A stretch of 64,000 nt of DNA from Leptolyngbya sp. BL0902 (GCF_016403105.1 NZ_CP046155.1:682001-746000), one strand, 5' to 3'. Positions 43,658 through 53,742 are shown, counted from the stretch's first letter. Numbers and translations are program-made. The notes: generated by a model from the letters alone, not told the origin.

Positions 43658-43677
43658 GCGTTCGCCCCCACGAACGC
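43658..43677 (+). terminator. Hairpin after ftsZ, possible terminator
   Basis: GCGTTCG and CGAACGC form a perfect seven-pair stem around CCCCCA, three bases after the ftsZ stop. No T-run follows. It could end ftsZ transcripts or reduce read-through into thiD. Confidence 0.35.
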
Positions 43678-43748
43678 GCCTTCAGAAAAGTAACGCCCCC
43701 GTAAACCGTCACGGCTTCTAGACTGTGACCTCGTTGAGCTGTGATCCG

Positions 43749-44576
43749 ATGACTTCGTCTTCTAGGTACCCAGTCGCCCTCACTATCGCGGGTTCCGACA
43801 GCGGTGGTGGGGCGGGCATTCAGGCCGATTTGCGAACCTTTGCCTTCCATCGGGTTCACGGTACCAGTGTGCTCACCTGTGTTACCGCCCAAAATACCGT
43901 GGGCGTCACCCGAGTGGATGCGCTGTCTCCTGAGGCGGTGGTGGCCCAGATGGAAGCGGTGACGAGCGACATCACGGTGAACGCAATCAAGACGGGAATG
44001 CTGCTCAACGATGGCATCATTCACGCCGTGAGTGACCTGATTGGGCAACTCCCGCACCCCATTCCTACGGTGGTGGATCCGGTGATGGTGTCCCGCGCCG
44101 GGGCTCAGCTCATTGATGATGCTGCTGTTGCGACACTGACCGAGCGGCTGATCCCCCAGGCCACTATCCTGACCCCCAACCGCTACGAAGCCGAACTGCT
44201 GACGGGGCTTACCTTGGCTACCCTAGCTGACATGGAAGCCGCTGCCCGCCAAATTTATCAGCTTGGCCCCCAAGCGGTGCTGGTCAAAGGCGGCGGCATG
44301 GCCGACGACCTCAAGGGTACCGATGTGTGGTTTGATGGCCAGACTCTGGAGGTGCTCACCACCGAAATCGTCCACACCCCCAATACCCACGGCACCGGAT
44401 GCACCCTTTCCGCCGCCATCGCCGCCAACCTGGCCCTGGGAAAACCTGCCCTAGATGCTGTGCGAGCCGCCAAACAATACGTCACCCAGGCTCTACACCA
44501 TTCCCTCACCATTGGCCAGGGCCAAGGCCCAGTGGGGCACTTCTATCCCTTGCTAAGTCTAGATTCACAATCCTGA
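43749..44576 (+). CDS. thiD: Hydroxymethylpyrimidine/phosphomethylpyrimidine kinase
   Basis: A 275-residue ribokinase-fold enzyme for thiamine synthesis that phosphorylates HMP twice. LTIAGSDSGGGAGIQADLRTF binds substrate, KTGMLLN and VVDPVMVSRAGAQLI follow, and HTPNTHGTGCTLSAAIAANL carries the catalytic Asp/Cys region. ATG 43749 is chosen; a GTG at 43725 adds eight residues. It stands after ftsZ without a metabolic link. No thiamine riboswitch is evident upstream. Confidence 0.93.
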   Translation: MTSSSRYPVALTIAGSDSGGGAGIQADLRTFAFHRVHGTSVLTCVTAQNTVGVTRVDALSPEAVVAQMEAVTSDITVNAIKTGMLLNDGIIHAVSDLIGQLPHPIPTVVDPVMVSRAGAQLIDDAAVATLTERLIPQATILTPNRYEAELLTGLTLATLADMEAAARQIYQLGPQAVLVKGGGMADDLKGTDVWFDGQTLEVLTTEIVHTPNTHGTGCTLSAAIAANLALGKPALDAVRAAKQYVTQALHHSLTIGQGQGPVGHFYPLLSLDSQS

Positions 44577-44600
44577 AGAGACTGTGAAACGGGAGCTATT

Positions 44601-44972
44601 CTAGGATGCCTCAACCCCCAACAGCCGCGCCACCACAGTTTCGATAGCGGGGGCGAGGGCTTGCAGCACGGGGGACAATATCACCACCGTACCTGCCGTG
44701 ATGATGATGGTGCGGGCAATCATCAGGTTATCCCGCGAAAGCTGGAAGAACCGATCATCCCAGCGTTTAATTTCCTCCGCCAACTGCTGATCCCGGCGCT
44801 TCCCATCCTCCGTGAGTTGGTTCACATCAGTTGTGAGTTGATTGACATCGGCAGTGATGCGGTTTACATCGGCAGTGATGCGGTCTACTTTGATGCCGAT
44901 GCGATCAATAGTTTCGCTGTTTTTAGCCACGAGGGCTTCGATGCGGTCTAGGCGGTCGTTGCTTTGGGTCAT
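44601..44972 (-). CDS. Coiled-coil protein with C-terminal membrane helix
   Basis: A 123-residue protein. Residues 10-60 are a run of heptads (DRITADVNRITADVNQLTTDV) that form a coiled coil, and a hydrophobic helix (about 88-112) anchors the end. The heptad DNA is itself nearly repeated every 21 bases, suggesting expansion by slippage. Similar short coiled-coil/TM proteins occur widely in cyanobacteria without known role. ATG 44972 is preferred to a frame starting at 45011. Confidence 0.65.
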   Translation of the reverse strand: MTQSNDRLDRIEALVAKNSETIDRIGIKVDRITADVNRITADVNQLTTDVNQLTEDGKRRDQQLAEEIKRWDDRFFQLSRDNLMIARTIIITAGTVVILSPVLQALAPAIETVVARLLGVEAS

Positions 44973-45123
44973 GGTTAAATCGCAGAAAACCCCGTGCCTA
45001 CAGTATGCCAAAGGAACCTACGACCGAGGGATGATCCATCCTGGCAGAGGCTCCGACGTGCTTGTCTCGCGGGGCACTGCATGACAAAGACGCTACCGAC
45101 CAGGATGGCGAACTGGCCCTTGC

Positions 45124-45774
45124 CTAGGCTTTTTCCATCAGCGCGATGTTGGAGAAGACAAAGTCTTGCACTTGGGGGCCGTTGTCCGTGGTGGTCTCGA
45201 TGTGGCGGTGGGAGAGGATGTGGTAGCCACCCACGGCGTCGTAGTTGTCCTCGAAGGTGCTGAGGCCACCCTTTTGGGCTCCGGTTTGGGGATCGTGGTA
45301 GACAGAATCGTAGCGGTGGGAGAGGTAGCCCGCCCCGGTGTCGTGGCTGCTGAAGGTGTGGATGGTGACGACCACGCCGTGGATATGGCGATGCACCATG
45401 GAAACCTCGTTATCGCGGATGTGGTACTTGTCGCCCTCGGCTTTGCCGCCCATCAGGATTTCGATGGATCCATCGGCGAGGGTTTCGCCATAGCGGAAGG
45501 TGTTGGCCCCGTGGGTCGCTTCAAAGCTGCGGCGAACCCGGTGAATGGCCACTTCAAAAAGCTGGCCGTGGATGGCTTTTTGGGCGGCTTCATCCTCAAT
45601 CCCGGTGACTTCCGGTTTTAGATCCGCGCCCACCTTGGCCTTGCCTGTGTAAACCTGGCCGTTGTCGGTAAAGGTGACGTCGGCGGTGTAGCCTGGAAAA
45701 TCTTGATCCCAGGTGTAGCGGTTTTCGTAGGCGGCGCGAAACAGTTCCTGAGCCGCAATTTGGGTTCCAACCAT
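45124..45774 (-). CDS. DUF3386 protein
   Basis: A 216-residue soluble protein of the cyanobacterial and plant DUF3386 family. AYENRYTWDQDFPGYTADVTF and YDAVGGYHILSHRHIETTTDNG are the blocks at either end. The repeated His-rich strands (VHRHIHGVVVTIHTFSSHD) look like a beta sheet. Function not known. It is a single gene with a good ATG and an RBS-like GGAGAG sequence. Confidence 0.85.
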   Translation of the reverse strand: MVGTQIAAQELFRAAYENRYTWDQDFPGYTADVTFTDNGQVYTGKAKVGADLKPEVTGIEDEAAQKAIHGQLFEVAIHRVRRSFEATHGANTFRYGETLADGSIEILMGGKAEGDKYHIRDNEVSMVHRHIHGVVVTIHTFSSHDTGAGYLSHRYDSVYHDPQTGAQKGGLSTFEDNYDAVGGYHILSHRHIETTTDNGPQVQDFVFSNIALMEKA

Positions 45775-45904
45775 GAAAAATCTCTCCGGTTAAAGCGTCG
45801 GGGCACCTAGGTCTTGAACAACGGTCTTAGCCACCGTTGCCTAGGTGGTGTGTTCCCTTAGCATAGCGAGATTTGCCCCCGGTCGCCGCCGTTGCGCCCT
45901 TGGC

Positions 45905-46645
45905 TTAGCGGCTGGAATAGGTGAGGGAACGCCACGCGAAATGGGGCAGGGCCAACATCCGTCGCCAGCGCCAGGGTTCTTGGTAAAGCCGATAGAGCCA
46001 CTCTAGGTTGTAGCGGCACATCCAGCCTGGGGCGCGAGTTTTGACGCCTGCCCAAATGTCAAAGCTGCCGCCCACGCCAATCCAAATGCTGTTGGGGCAC
46101 AGGTGGCGATGGTCGCGGATCCAAAGTTCCTGCCGGGGGACGCCCAAGCCTACCAAAATCACGCTGGGTTGCAAATCCGCCAGCCGTTGCAGAAAAGCGG
46201 GCTGTTCTTCGGGGCTGAGGAAGCCGTGCTGGGTGCCCACGATGCGAATTCCCGGTGCCTGACGCTGCCAATACAGGGCGGCGTGATCGGTAATGCCGGG
46301 GGCACCGCCATAGAAAAAGGCAGTTTCTGGCGCGGCCAACCGTTGCAACACTTGTCCAGCCATCTCAATGCCGGGGGTGCGCTCGACACGTTTGCCCTTG
46401 GCCCGAAAATAGAGGACGACCCCTGCGCCGTCGGGAATGACTAGGTCGGCCCCCAAAATAATCTGGCGGAGGGTTGGGTTGCTATCGGCCTGCATGGCCA
46501 TTTCAGCGTTGAGGGTGACAACATGGGATCCTTCCCCCGCCCGATACTGGGCTAGCAGCCAATCTGGATAGTCTGCGCCCACATGGACAGGCAGCCCCAT
46601 CACCTTCAGGGTTTTTACCGCATCCGACCGATTTGCCAGCACCAT
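45905..46645 (-). CDS. WecG/TagA/CpsF family glycosyltransferase
   Basis: A 246-residue GT26-type enzyme that joins a sugar (often N-acetylmannosamine or its uronate) to lipid-linked acceptors in wall or capsule synthesis. VVTLNAEMAMQADSNPTLR, ADLVIPDGAGVVL and VILVGLGVPRQELWI are the conserved motifs, and the catalytic Asp lies in IPDGAG. ATG 46645 is chosen from homology; the frame opens at 46720. Acceptor not known. Confidence 0.87.
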   Translation of the reverse strand: MVLANRSDAVKTLKVMGLPVHVGADYPDWLLAQYRAGEGSHVVTLNAEMAMQADSNPTLRQIILGADLVIPDGAGVVLYFRAKGKRVERTPGIEMAGQVLQRLAAPETAFFYGGAPGITDHAALYWQRQAPGIRIVGTQHGFLSPEEQPAFLQRLADLQPSVILVGLGVPRQELWIRDHRHLCPNSIWIGVGGSFDIWAGVKTRAPGWMCRYNLEWLYRLYQEPWRWRRMLALPHFAWRSLTYSSR

Positions 46646-46899
46646 GGCCCTTTTCCTCACTCTGCCAGTGTTCTTGCCCCAGCCATCGCCCCAACGTCTT
46701 CCTAGAAGCGACGGAACCACCCTGGGAACGATGTCGATTAATCAATGTCGATTAACCATAGAGACCATACCTCGGAAGCGATCTGATTTGTTGCATTTCT
46801 CAACGATTTCCTGGGAATTTCATCATAGCCCTGCAACGGTGCAAGGTAGGATGAAACTCAACTAGACTCGATCCTCGGTTGGGAGAGGTTTTTAGCGCC

Positions 46900-47262
46900 A
46901 TGACAGACCCCCTTGCTCCCCTTCCTATTACTTTGCCCCTGCCCGACGACGCCCAGCAGGAGGGGGAATGGTTGCGCTCGGTGCTGCTGCGGTGGCTGAA
47001 TGCCGAATATCTGCCCGAACCCGCCAATGAGGCCATTGCCGAACGGGTGGCCCAGGTGTTTACCCGGCAGCGCATGGAGGGCGAAGACGACCTGGGTTCC
47101 CTGGTGATGGCCATTTTGACGGAACTGCAAGCCTTTGATTTTTCCCAAAGCTTCTATGGCGAGTTTGCGGTAGCCAATGCGGTGGGAGATTTAATTTGTG
47201 ACCGCCTGGGCATTGATCGCTGCTGTGGTCGATCCAGCACCCTAGATGTCAACGAGGTTTGA
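46900..47262 (+). CDS. Conserved hypothetical protein (cyanobacterial type)
   Basis: A 120-residue acidic, helical protein with WLRSVLLRWLNAEYLPEPANEAIAERVAQVF in the first half. A short Cys pair lies near the end (DRCCGRSS). It has no motif I can assign. It is divergent from the WecG gene and 248 bases before mrp/apbC. ATG 46900 is preferred; an upstream ATG at 46879 has no better RBS. Confidence 0.65.
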   Translation: MTDPLAPLPITLPLPDDAQQEGEWLRSVLLRWLNAEYLPEPANEAIAERVAQVFTRQRMEGEDDLGSLVMAILTELQAFDFSQSFYGEFAVANAVGDLICDRLGIDRCCGRSSTLDVNEV

Positions 47263-47510
47263 GGCCAAAACCTTACGGAACGACACCGATTCCTCGGTGG
47301 TGCATTGCGACTCATCAGTCTCGTCAAGCCCTAACCGAGGCGCGATCTAGCCGCGAGCGCACCCTATAGTTCTGACTGTTGTCACGATAAATCTCACCTT
47401 ATGCGGGTTGGGGTCTATGGTGCCTCTCGATCAAGACAACGCCCAAATCGGGGACGGTGGCCCTTAAGATAGGTTAGGTAAAAGACTGTTAAGCGCCTGC
47501 CATCAACCCC

Positions 47511-48584
47511 ATGAGCCTAACCCTAAGTCCCGATTCCGTGCTAGAGGTGTTGCGTCCGGTTCAAGACCCAGAGCTGCAAAAGAGCCTGGTGGAACTGAAC
47601 ATGATCCGCAATGTGGCCATCCAGGACGGTGAAGTGAGTTTTACCCTGGTGCTTACCACCCCTGCCTGTCCCCTGCGCGAGTTTATTGTGGAGGACTGCG
47701 AGAAGGCGGTGAAAACCCTGCCGGGGGTGACGGCGGTGAAGGTGGATGTCACCGCTGAAACGCCTCAGCAAAAATCCCTGCCCGACCGCACGGGCATCGA
47801 CGGCGTGAAGAATATTGTGGCGGTCTCCAGCGGCAAGGGGGGGGTGGGCAAAAGCACCGTGGCGGTGAACCTGGCCGTTTCCCTCGCCCAGGCCGGGGCC
47901 AAGGTGGGCTTGATTGATGCGGATATCTACGGCCCCAACGCGCCGATGATGATGGGCCTGAGCGATGCCAACGTGATGGTGCGCCAAGGGCCGCAGGGAG
48001 AAGTCCTCGAACCCGCCTTTAACCATGGGGTGAAGATGGTTTCCATGGGCTTTTTAATCGACCGCGACCAGCCTGTGATTTGGCGCGGCCCCATGCTCAA
48101 TGGCGTGATTCGCCAGTTTCTCTACCAGGTGCAGTGGGGCGAACTGGATTACCTGATTGTGGATATGCCCCCCGGCACGGGCGATGCCCAACTCACCCTG
48201 GCCCAGGCGGTGCCCATGGCGGGGGCGGTAATTGTCTCCACGCCTCAGGATGTGGCGATTTCCGATGCCCGTCGGGGTTTGCGGATGTTCCAGCAGCTTC
48301 AGGTGCCTGTCCTGGGCGTGGTGGAAAACATGAGCTATTTCATTCCGCCCGATGCCCCGGAAAAGCGCTACGACATTTTTGGATCTGGCGGGGGCGAGAA
48401 AATTGCCGCCGACCTAGGCGTACCACTGCTGGGCTGCGTTCCCCTCGAAACCGCCGTGCGCGAAGGGGGCGATCAGGGGGTGCCGATTGTGGTGCAGTTC
48501 CCCGAATCCGCCTCGGCCAAAGCCTTGAAGGCGATCTCCCAACAACTGGCGGCAAAGGTGTCGGTGGCGGCGTTGGCTAGCTAA
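47511..48584 (+). CDS. mrp: Iron-sulfur cluster carrier protein Mrp/ApbC
   Basis: A 357-residue P-loop protein with an N-terminal MIP18-like domain (to about 85) and an ATPase domain. SSGKGGVGKSTVAVNLAVSL is the deviant Walker A; DADIYGPNAPMMMG and VDMPPGTGDAQLT are Mrp blocks. It transfers Fe-S clusters to apoproteins. The CxxC that binds the cluster in many homologues (near NMSYF) is absent here: the stretch reads IPPDAPEKRYDIFGSGGG. This is unrelated to the Mrp antiporter genes at 17.5 kb. Confidence 0.92.
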   Translation: MSLTLSPDSVLEVLRPVQDPELQKSLVELNMIRNVAIQDGEVSFTLVLTTPACPLREFIVEDCEKAVKTLPGVTAVKVDVTAETPQQKSLPDRTGIDGVKNIVAVSSGKGGVGKSTVAVNLAVSLAQAGAKVGLIDADIYGPNAPMMMGLSDANVMVRQGPQGEVLEPAFNHGVKMVSMGFLIDRDQPVIWRGPMLNGVIRQFLYQVQWGELDYLIVDMPPGTGDAQLTLAQAVPMAGAVIVSTPQDVAISDARRGLRMFQQLQVPVLGVVENMSYFIPPDAPEKRYDIFGSGGGEKIAADLGVPLLGCVPLETAVREGGDQGVPIVVQFPESASAKALKAISQQLAAKVSVAALAS

Positions 48585-48711
48585 GGTATGGGGTCTAGCC
48601 TGGGAGCCCTAGCCTGTAGGGACTCGGTAGGCATTGCTCACCCTACCCCTCGCCGTTATTTGTCTGTCCTTGTCTTTCCTGTTTCCTACTCCCCACTCCC
48701 CACTCCCTTCC

Positions 48712-49968
48712 ATGGTCAATCTGCAATTTTCACGCAACTGGCGGTCTTGGTTCAGCCCTTGGCAGGGGGTGGACTGGATACTGATGGTTTTGGTGGTAGG
48801 GCTGACGGGGTTTGGTGCCCTGGTGATCAACAGCACCCAACTGCACCTAGATACCTCCTACGGCCTGAATCACCTGGTACTGGGGGGCATCGGCCTGGGT
48901 ATTTGCCTGTGGTTTGCCCGCTGCCGCTACGAAAATCTGCTGAACTGGCAGTGGGTGATCTATGGTGCGGTTAACCTGTCCCTGCTGGCGGTAATTTTTA
49001 TCGGCACCGTGGGCCTGGGGGCGCAGCGCTGGATTACCATCGGTGGGTTCAACATTCAGCCCTCGGAGTTTGCCAAGCTGGGGATGATCATCACCCTCGC
49101 CAAACTGCTCAGCCAGCGAGACGCCTCTACCTTGGGGGGCGTGTTCAAGGCCGTGGCCATTACGGCAGTGCCCTGGGCGCTGGTGTTCATTCAGCCCGAC
49201 CTCGGTACCTCCCTGGTGTTTGGGGTGGTGGTGATGGGGATGCTGTACTGGGCCAACTGCAATCCGGGCTGGCTGGTGCTGTTTATCTCCCCCTTGGTGG
49301 CGGCGATTATGTTCCACCTGCTGTTTCCGGGCTGGCTGGTGTGGAGTGTGCTCATGGGGCTGATTGCCTGGAACACCCTGCCCTGGCGCTGGTTTAGCAG
49401 CATTTTGGCCACCGCTGTCAACCTCGTTTCGGGCAAGCTGGGGGATATCTTCTGGGGGCTGCTGCAAGACTACCAAAAGGATCGCCTCATCCTGTTCCTC
49501 GACCCCGACAAAGACCCCCTCGGCGGCGGCTACCACTTGATCCAGTCTCGCATTGCCATTGGGGCGGGCCAAATTTGGGGCCAAGGGATAGGGGAAGGGA
49601 GCCAAACCCAGCTCAACTTCATCCCCGAACAACACACCGACTTTATCTTTTCCGCCGTGGGGGAAGAACTGGGGCTGGTGGGCTGTGCGGCCCTGCTCAT
49701 TACCTATCTGCTGATCTGCTTTCGGATTTTGATCATCGCCCAAAACGCCAAGGATGATTTTGGATCCTTGATTGCCGTGGGGGTGTTCTCCATGCTGGTG
49801 TTCCAAATTTCCATCAACATCGGCATGACCATCGGCCTTGCCCCCATTACCGGGATTCCCCTACCCTGGATGAGCTACGGACGCTCTGCCCTACTGACGA
49901 ACTTCATGGCCCTGGGCATTGTGCAATCGGTGGCCAACTATCGACACCGCCTGAAATTTACCGATTAG
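48712..49968 (+). CDS. rodA: Rod shape-determining protein RodA (SEDS glycosyltransferase)
   Basis: A 418-residue, ten-helix SEDS protein that polymerises peptidoglycan strands during elongation. VGLGAQRWITIGGFNIQPSE and IGAGQIWGQGIGEGSQTQLNF are hallmark loops. HTDFIFSAVGEELGLVG holds the catalytic region. ATG 48712 follows a run of C-rich heptamers; earlier in-frame starts reach 48634 but lie in that repeat. The neighbours give no operon with MreBCD. Confidence 0.92.
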   Translation: MVNLQFSRNWRSWFSPWQGVDWILMVLVVGLTGFGALVINSTQLHLDTSYGLNHLVLGGIGLGICLWFARCRYENLLNWQWVIYGAVNLSLLAVIFIGTVGLGAQRWITIGGFNIQPSEFAKLGMIITLAKLLSQRDASTLGGVFKAVAITAVPWALVFIQPDLGTSLVFGVVVMGMLYWANCNPGWLVLFISPLVAAIMFHLLFPGWLVWSVLMGLIAWNTLPWRWFSSILATAVNLVSGKLGDIFWGLLQDYQKDRLILFLDPDKDPLGGGYHLIQSRIAIGAGQIWGQGIGEGSQTQLNFIPEQHTDFIFSAVGEELGLVGCAALLITYLLICFRILIIAQNAKDDFGSLIAVGVFSMLVFQISINIGMTIGLAPITGIPLPWMSYGRSALLTNFMALGIVQSVANYRHRLKFTD

Positions 49969-50032
49969 CCCCTGCGCCATCTGGGCGGTTGTTTGCTACA
50001 GTGGCAGGGCAAAATTCCGTTCTGGCTGGGCT

Positions 50033-51805
50033 ATGGTGTTTCAGAGGTTGAAGGCAAAGCCGCTGGCGTTAGCCGTGGGGGTTGCCCTGTTTGTGGGGGG
50101 CGGGGCACTGGCCTTTTGGGCGCTGGGGCGTCGCAGCAGTCTGATGCAGGGGCTTCCGGCGGGGGCCAATGCCATCCCCAGCAATGCCGTTGTGGTGGCC
50201 TCCCTCTCCACCGACGAAGGCCAGTGGCGACGGCTGCGTCAGTTTGGCACCGCCGAAACCCAAGCCCAGTTTGACCAAGCCCTGGTGGACTGGCGAGATC
50301 GTCTCCTCACCGACGCAGGGCTGAATTTTAACGCCGATCTTCGCCCTTGGGTGGGGTCAGAAATTACCCTAGCTGTGCTGCCGTCAGATCGCCCTGGGGC
50401 CTCTCCCCTCACGGATCTTGAGGGATCCTTGGCCTCTAATGTGGTGGTGGCGCTGCCCATTAATAATGTTGGACAGGCCCAGCAGGGTTTAGGCAATCGC
50501 TTGGTGCAGGCGGAGGGCATTGGCGACAACCCCTATCGCGGCATCACCATTCAGCAGATGGAGAGCGGCGAGGGAGAACCGATCTACGGGGCGGTGCTGA
50601 GCCCGGAACTAGCCCTGGTTAGCCCCCAAGTGGCGCTACTGCGGCAGTCCATCGATGCTTTTCGGGATAATCAATCGGTGGTGGAACGGCCTGGATTTAC
50701 GCGGGCCTTTGAGCAGGTGGAACGCTCCCGCGCCCTTGCCCGCCTCTATGTGGATGTGCCCTCGGCGGTGCAGGCGTTGGCCAATACCGCCGATCCCGCC
50801 ATTCCCGCCAGTCGGCTAGAGGCCCTGCGTACCCCTCGATCCTTGGTGGCGGCGGTGCTGGTGGAAAACCAAGGGGTCGCCATTCAGGCAATTAGCTGGC
50901 TGGATCAGGGGCCTGTGGTCTTCAACACCAGCAACCCGGCGGATCAGATGCCCCAGCGCCTCCCGGCCAGCACTCTGATTATGCTGTCCACCGGAAACTT
51001 CCAGCAGTTTTGGGAAGATTTCAAGGCGGGAAGACAACTCTCGGCGGCCTTTCCCCTCCGGCCAGAGGAAATTGCCCTAGGCATCCAGTCCAGCACGGGC
51101 CTGGTGATGGAGGAAGACCTGGTGCCCTGGATGGGGGGCGAAATGACCCTAGGCATTCTAGAACCGCCAGCCCCCAGCGGCTCGGATGCCCCGGCCATGC
51201 CCAATCCGGCCCTGGTGATGATGGTGAAAGCCAGCGACCGAGACGCCGCCACCGCTGCCCTCAATCGACTGAATGCGGTGATGGCCGACCGCTACCGCTA
51301 CCGCGTGGAAACCGTGGATCAGGGCGGTGTAGCCATCACCCAGTGGGTGGCCCCCTTCGATTCCCTCACCATGGCCCACGGCTGGCTGGAGGGAGATGTG
51401 GTCTTTTTCACCATTGGGCAGGGCATCACGGATTTGATTGTGCCCCGGCCCAACCGGGCGTTGGCCACCGCTTCCGCCTTCCAAGCCACCACCGGACGGG
51501 CTCCTCGGCCCAACAATGGCCACTTTTTTATCAACCTGCGGGACATGGCCACGGTGGAAAATAGCCTGCTGCTGCCCCCGCTGCCCACCGAAGGCTTGAT
51601 CAGTGCCGCTGCCCTAGAGGCCATTGGTGTCACCGCCACGGTGCTGAGCGACCGCCAAGTGCGCTACGACATCACCACCACCCTGCGCCGAGGCAACCGC
51701 CCAGGGCCACTACCCGCCCCCGCCGGAGCCGCCGCCCCAGAGGTCGAACCCAGCCCAGACCCCGAACCATCCCCAGAACCCGCTCCAGAGGCCAACCCCC
51801 AATAA
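50033..51805 (+). CDS. DUF3352 membrane-anchored protein
   Basis: A 590-residue protein of the DUF3352 family. One N-terminal helix (about 12-31) anchors a large extracytoplasmic domain that includes LPANAVVVASLSTD-like strands and VFFTIGQGITDLIV. The last 40 residues are Pro/Glu/Ala-rich. The family occurs in cyanobacteria and has no defined role. It starts 65 bases after rodA on the same strand. Confidence 0.82.
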   Translation: MVFQRLKAKPLALAVGVALFVGGGALAFWALGRRSSLMQGLPAGANAIPSNAVVVASLSTDEGQWRRLRQFGTAETQAQFDQALVDWRDRLLTDAGLNFNADLRPWVGSEITLAVLPSDRPGASPLTDLEGSLASNVVVALPINNVGQAQQGLGNRLVQAEGIGDNPYRGITIQQMESGEGEPIYGAVLSPELALVSPQVALLRQSIDAFRDNQSVVERPGFTRAFEQVERSRALARLYVDVPSAVQALANTADPAIPASRLEALRTPRSLVAAVLVENQGVAIQAISWLDQGPVVFNTSNPADQMPQRLPASTLIMLSTGNFQQFWEDFKAGRQLSAAFPLRPEEIALGIQSSTGLVMEEDLVPWMGGEMTLGILEPPAPSGSDAPAMPNPALVMMVKASDRDAATAALNRLNAVMADRYRYRVETVDQGGVAITQWVAPFDSLTMAHGWLEGDVVFFTIGQGITDLIVPRPNRALATASAFQATTGRAPRPNNGHFFINLRDMATVENSLLLPPLPTEGLISAAALEAIGVTATVLSDRQVRYDITTTLRRGNRPGPLPAPAGAAAPEVEPSPDPEPSPEPAPEANPQ

Positions 51806-51922
51806 CGCCCCCAACCCCAACTTCCCATTCCCGACTCCCCAGTTCGCCATAGACATGACCCCAGGTTTGCAGTCGGCAAAAGTCGGTAGGATAGAAACAG
51901 ACCCTTCCTTCACAGAACTCCT

Positions 51923-52939
51923 ATGGATTTGATCGCGCTCCAGGGCTGGCTGGATAATGCCTCCTTTGCGGTGCTGTTTGTCACCCTACTGCTCTACTGG
52001 TGTGGCGTGGCGTTTCCCCAAGCCCGCCTCTTGCCCAGCCTCGGCACGGCAGGCATGGCCGTAGGCAACCTCACCATCGCCGCCCTGCTGATCGCCCGCT
52101 GGATGGAGGGGGGCTACTTCCCCATGAGCAACCTCTACGAGTCGTTGTTTGCTCTGGCCTGGGGTATCACCGCCATGCACCTAGTGGCGGAACGCATGAG
52201 CCGCAGCCCCCTGGTGGGGGCCGTCACCGCTCCCATCGCCATGGCCATCACCGCCTTTGCCACCCTCACTCTGCCCGACAATATGCAGGGGTCTGAGCCA
52301 TTGGTGCCCGCCCTCAAATCCAACTGGCTGATGATGCACGTTAGCGTCATGCTGATTAGCTACGCCGCCCTGTTGGTGGGGTCGTTGCTGGCCATTGCTT
52401 TCCTTGTCGTCACCCGTGGCCAAGCGGTGGAACTGAAGGGGAGTTCCGTCGGCACGGGCAGCTTCCGCAACCTCAAGGTGCAGCGGGCCAAGCAAGCCGA
52501 GGCCGTTGCCCTGGGCAGCGAGACCGCCAACGATGTTCTCCTGGGCAGCGGTGGCACCGCAGTCATAGAAAAGCCTGCGGTACTCGCCAGCCAGACCGTC
52601 ACCCTCTCGCCCCAGCGCCTCACCCTGGCCGACACCCTCGACAATATCAGCTATCGCATGATTGGCCTGGGCTTTCCGCTGCTCACCATCGGCATCATCG
52701 CCGGGGCCGTGTGGGCCAACGAAGCCTGGGGCTCCTACTGGAGCTGGGATCCCAAAGAAACCTGGGCGCTAATTACCTGGCTGGTGTTCGCCGCCTACCT
52801 CCATGCCCGCATCACCAAGGGCTGGCAAGGACGCCGCCCCGCTATCCTTGCTGCTACAGGGTTTGCGGTGGTTTGGATCTGCTACCTGGGGGTGAATATC
52901 CTCGGCAAAGGGCTGCACAGCTACGGCTGGTTTTTCTAG
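51923..52939 (+). CDS. ccsA: Cytochrome c biogenesis protein CcsA (Ycf5)
   Basis: A 338-residue membrane protein that, with its partner, delivers haem to apocytochrome c on the lumen side. The WWD haem-handling motif is [18 protein letters not shown], near residue 270. Conserved histidines flank it ([33 protein letters not shown]). A loop of about 70 residues between helices is an expansion. The partner Ccs1/ResB is not in the window. Databases often name it CcsB. Confidence 0.92.
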   Translation: MDLIALQGWLDNASFAVLFVTLLLYWCGVAFPQARLLPSLGTAGMAVGNLTIAALLIARWMEGGYFPMSNLYESLFALAWGITAMHLVAERMSRSPLVGAVTAPIAMAITAFATLTLPDNMQGSEPLVPALKSNWLMMHVSVMLISYAALLVGSLLAIAFLVVTRGQAVELKGSSVGTGSFRNLKVQRAKQAEAVALGSETANDVLLGSGGTAVIEKPAVLASQTVTLSPQRLTLADTLDNISYRMIGLGFPLLTIGIIAGAVWANEAWGSYWSWDPKETWALITWLVFAAYLHARITKGWQGRRPAILAATGFAVVWICYLGVNILGKGLHSYGWFF

Positions 52940-53064
52940 GCAGCCTCAATTGTCTGAGCGGTCAGCCAAAGCACCTACAAGATAAACTTTTCCCAAAACT
53001 TTGACGTGGCTTAAGGCAGAACCGATAGGCTAATGGCAATCTCCCTAGAAAATGGAGGACTGTC

Positions 53065-53742
53065 ATGAGCAGTTTTAACGCGGATCTTTTGAATCGAGAC
53101 TACGAAGTGAAAATCGGTGAGTATTTTGGTCGTGGCTGGGCCATCTTTAAAGAATTTGCCTGGGGCTATATTCTATTTACCCTAGTCATCGGGATTATCA
53201 GCGGGCTCCTTTCCCAACTGCCATCGCCTCTTGGTATGAGAGCACCTGAAGGTGAACTGGGCGGCGGCAACTTGCTTTTCAGTATTATTTCCCCCGCTTT
53301 AGGAGCGGGCTTTTATTTTGTTTCCTTTCAAATTGCCCGTAATCGACCGAAGAACTTCAGTGATTTCTTTGGCGGCTTCAAGAAGTTCTTGCCCCTATTC
53401 CTGACTTCCCTGGTCTCAGGCATCCTGATTTTCCTGGGCCTGATTGCTTTAGTTATTCCTGGTATTTACTTAGCCGTTGCCTACATGTTTGCTCAGCTCT
53501 TTGTGATTGACAAAAACATGAGCTTTTGGTCAGCCATGGAAACCAGCCGCAAGCTGATTAGTAAGCGATGGTTTTCCTTCCTCATCTTGAGTTTTGCGTT
53601 GGGTCTGCTTGTGCTGGCAGGTTTCCTGTTACTGGGAGTTGGGGCGCTAGTGACCATTCCTCTGTCTACCTGTGTGCTAGCCGCTGCCTACGAAGATATT
53701 GTGGGGCTGAACTCCGTGTCGGAAGAGAGTTCCTGGAGCTAG
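53065..53742 (+). CDS. Multi-pass membrane protein, unassigned
   Basis: A 225-residue protein with a soluble N-terminus (YEVKIGEYFGRGWAIFKEF) and about five helices. The GLIALVIPGIYLAVAYMFAQLFVID segment resembles the DUF975 and glycerophosphodiesterase-membrane families, in which each unit is a helix hairpin. AAATGGAGGACTGTC gives a strong Shine-Dalgarno before the ATG at 53065. No function can be named. Confidence 0.75.
   Translation: MSSFNADLLNRDYEVKIGEYFGRGWAIFKEFAWGYILFTLVIGIISGLLSQLPSPLGMRAPEGELGGGNLLFSIISPALGAGFYFVSFQIARNRPKNFSDFFGGFKKFLPLFLTSLVSGILIFLGLIALVIPGIYLAVAYMFAQLFVIDKNMSFWSAMETSRKLISKRWFSFLILSFALGLLVLAGFLLLGVGALVTIPLSTCVLAAAYEDIVGLNSVSEESSWS

Noticed and set aside
44820-44890. 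21-base near-repeats suspected as a CRISPR or satellite
   Set aside because: They encode the heptads of a coiled coil in frame, without spacers.
48847-49806. 319-codon open frame opposite rodA
   Set aside because: His/Gln/Pro-rich composition typical of an antisense shadow; rodA is certain.
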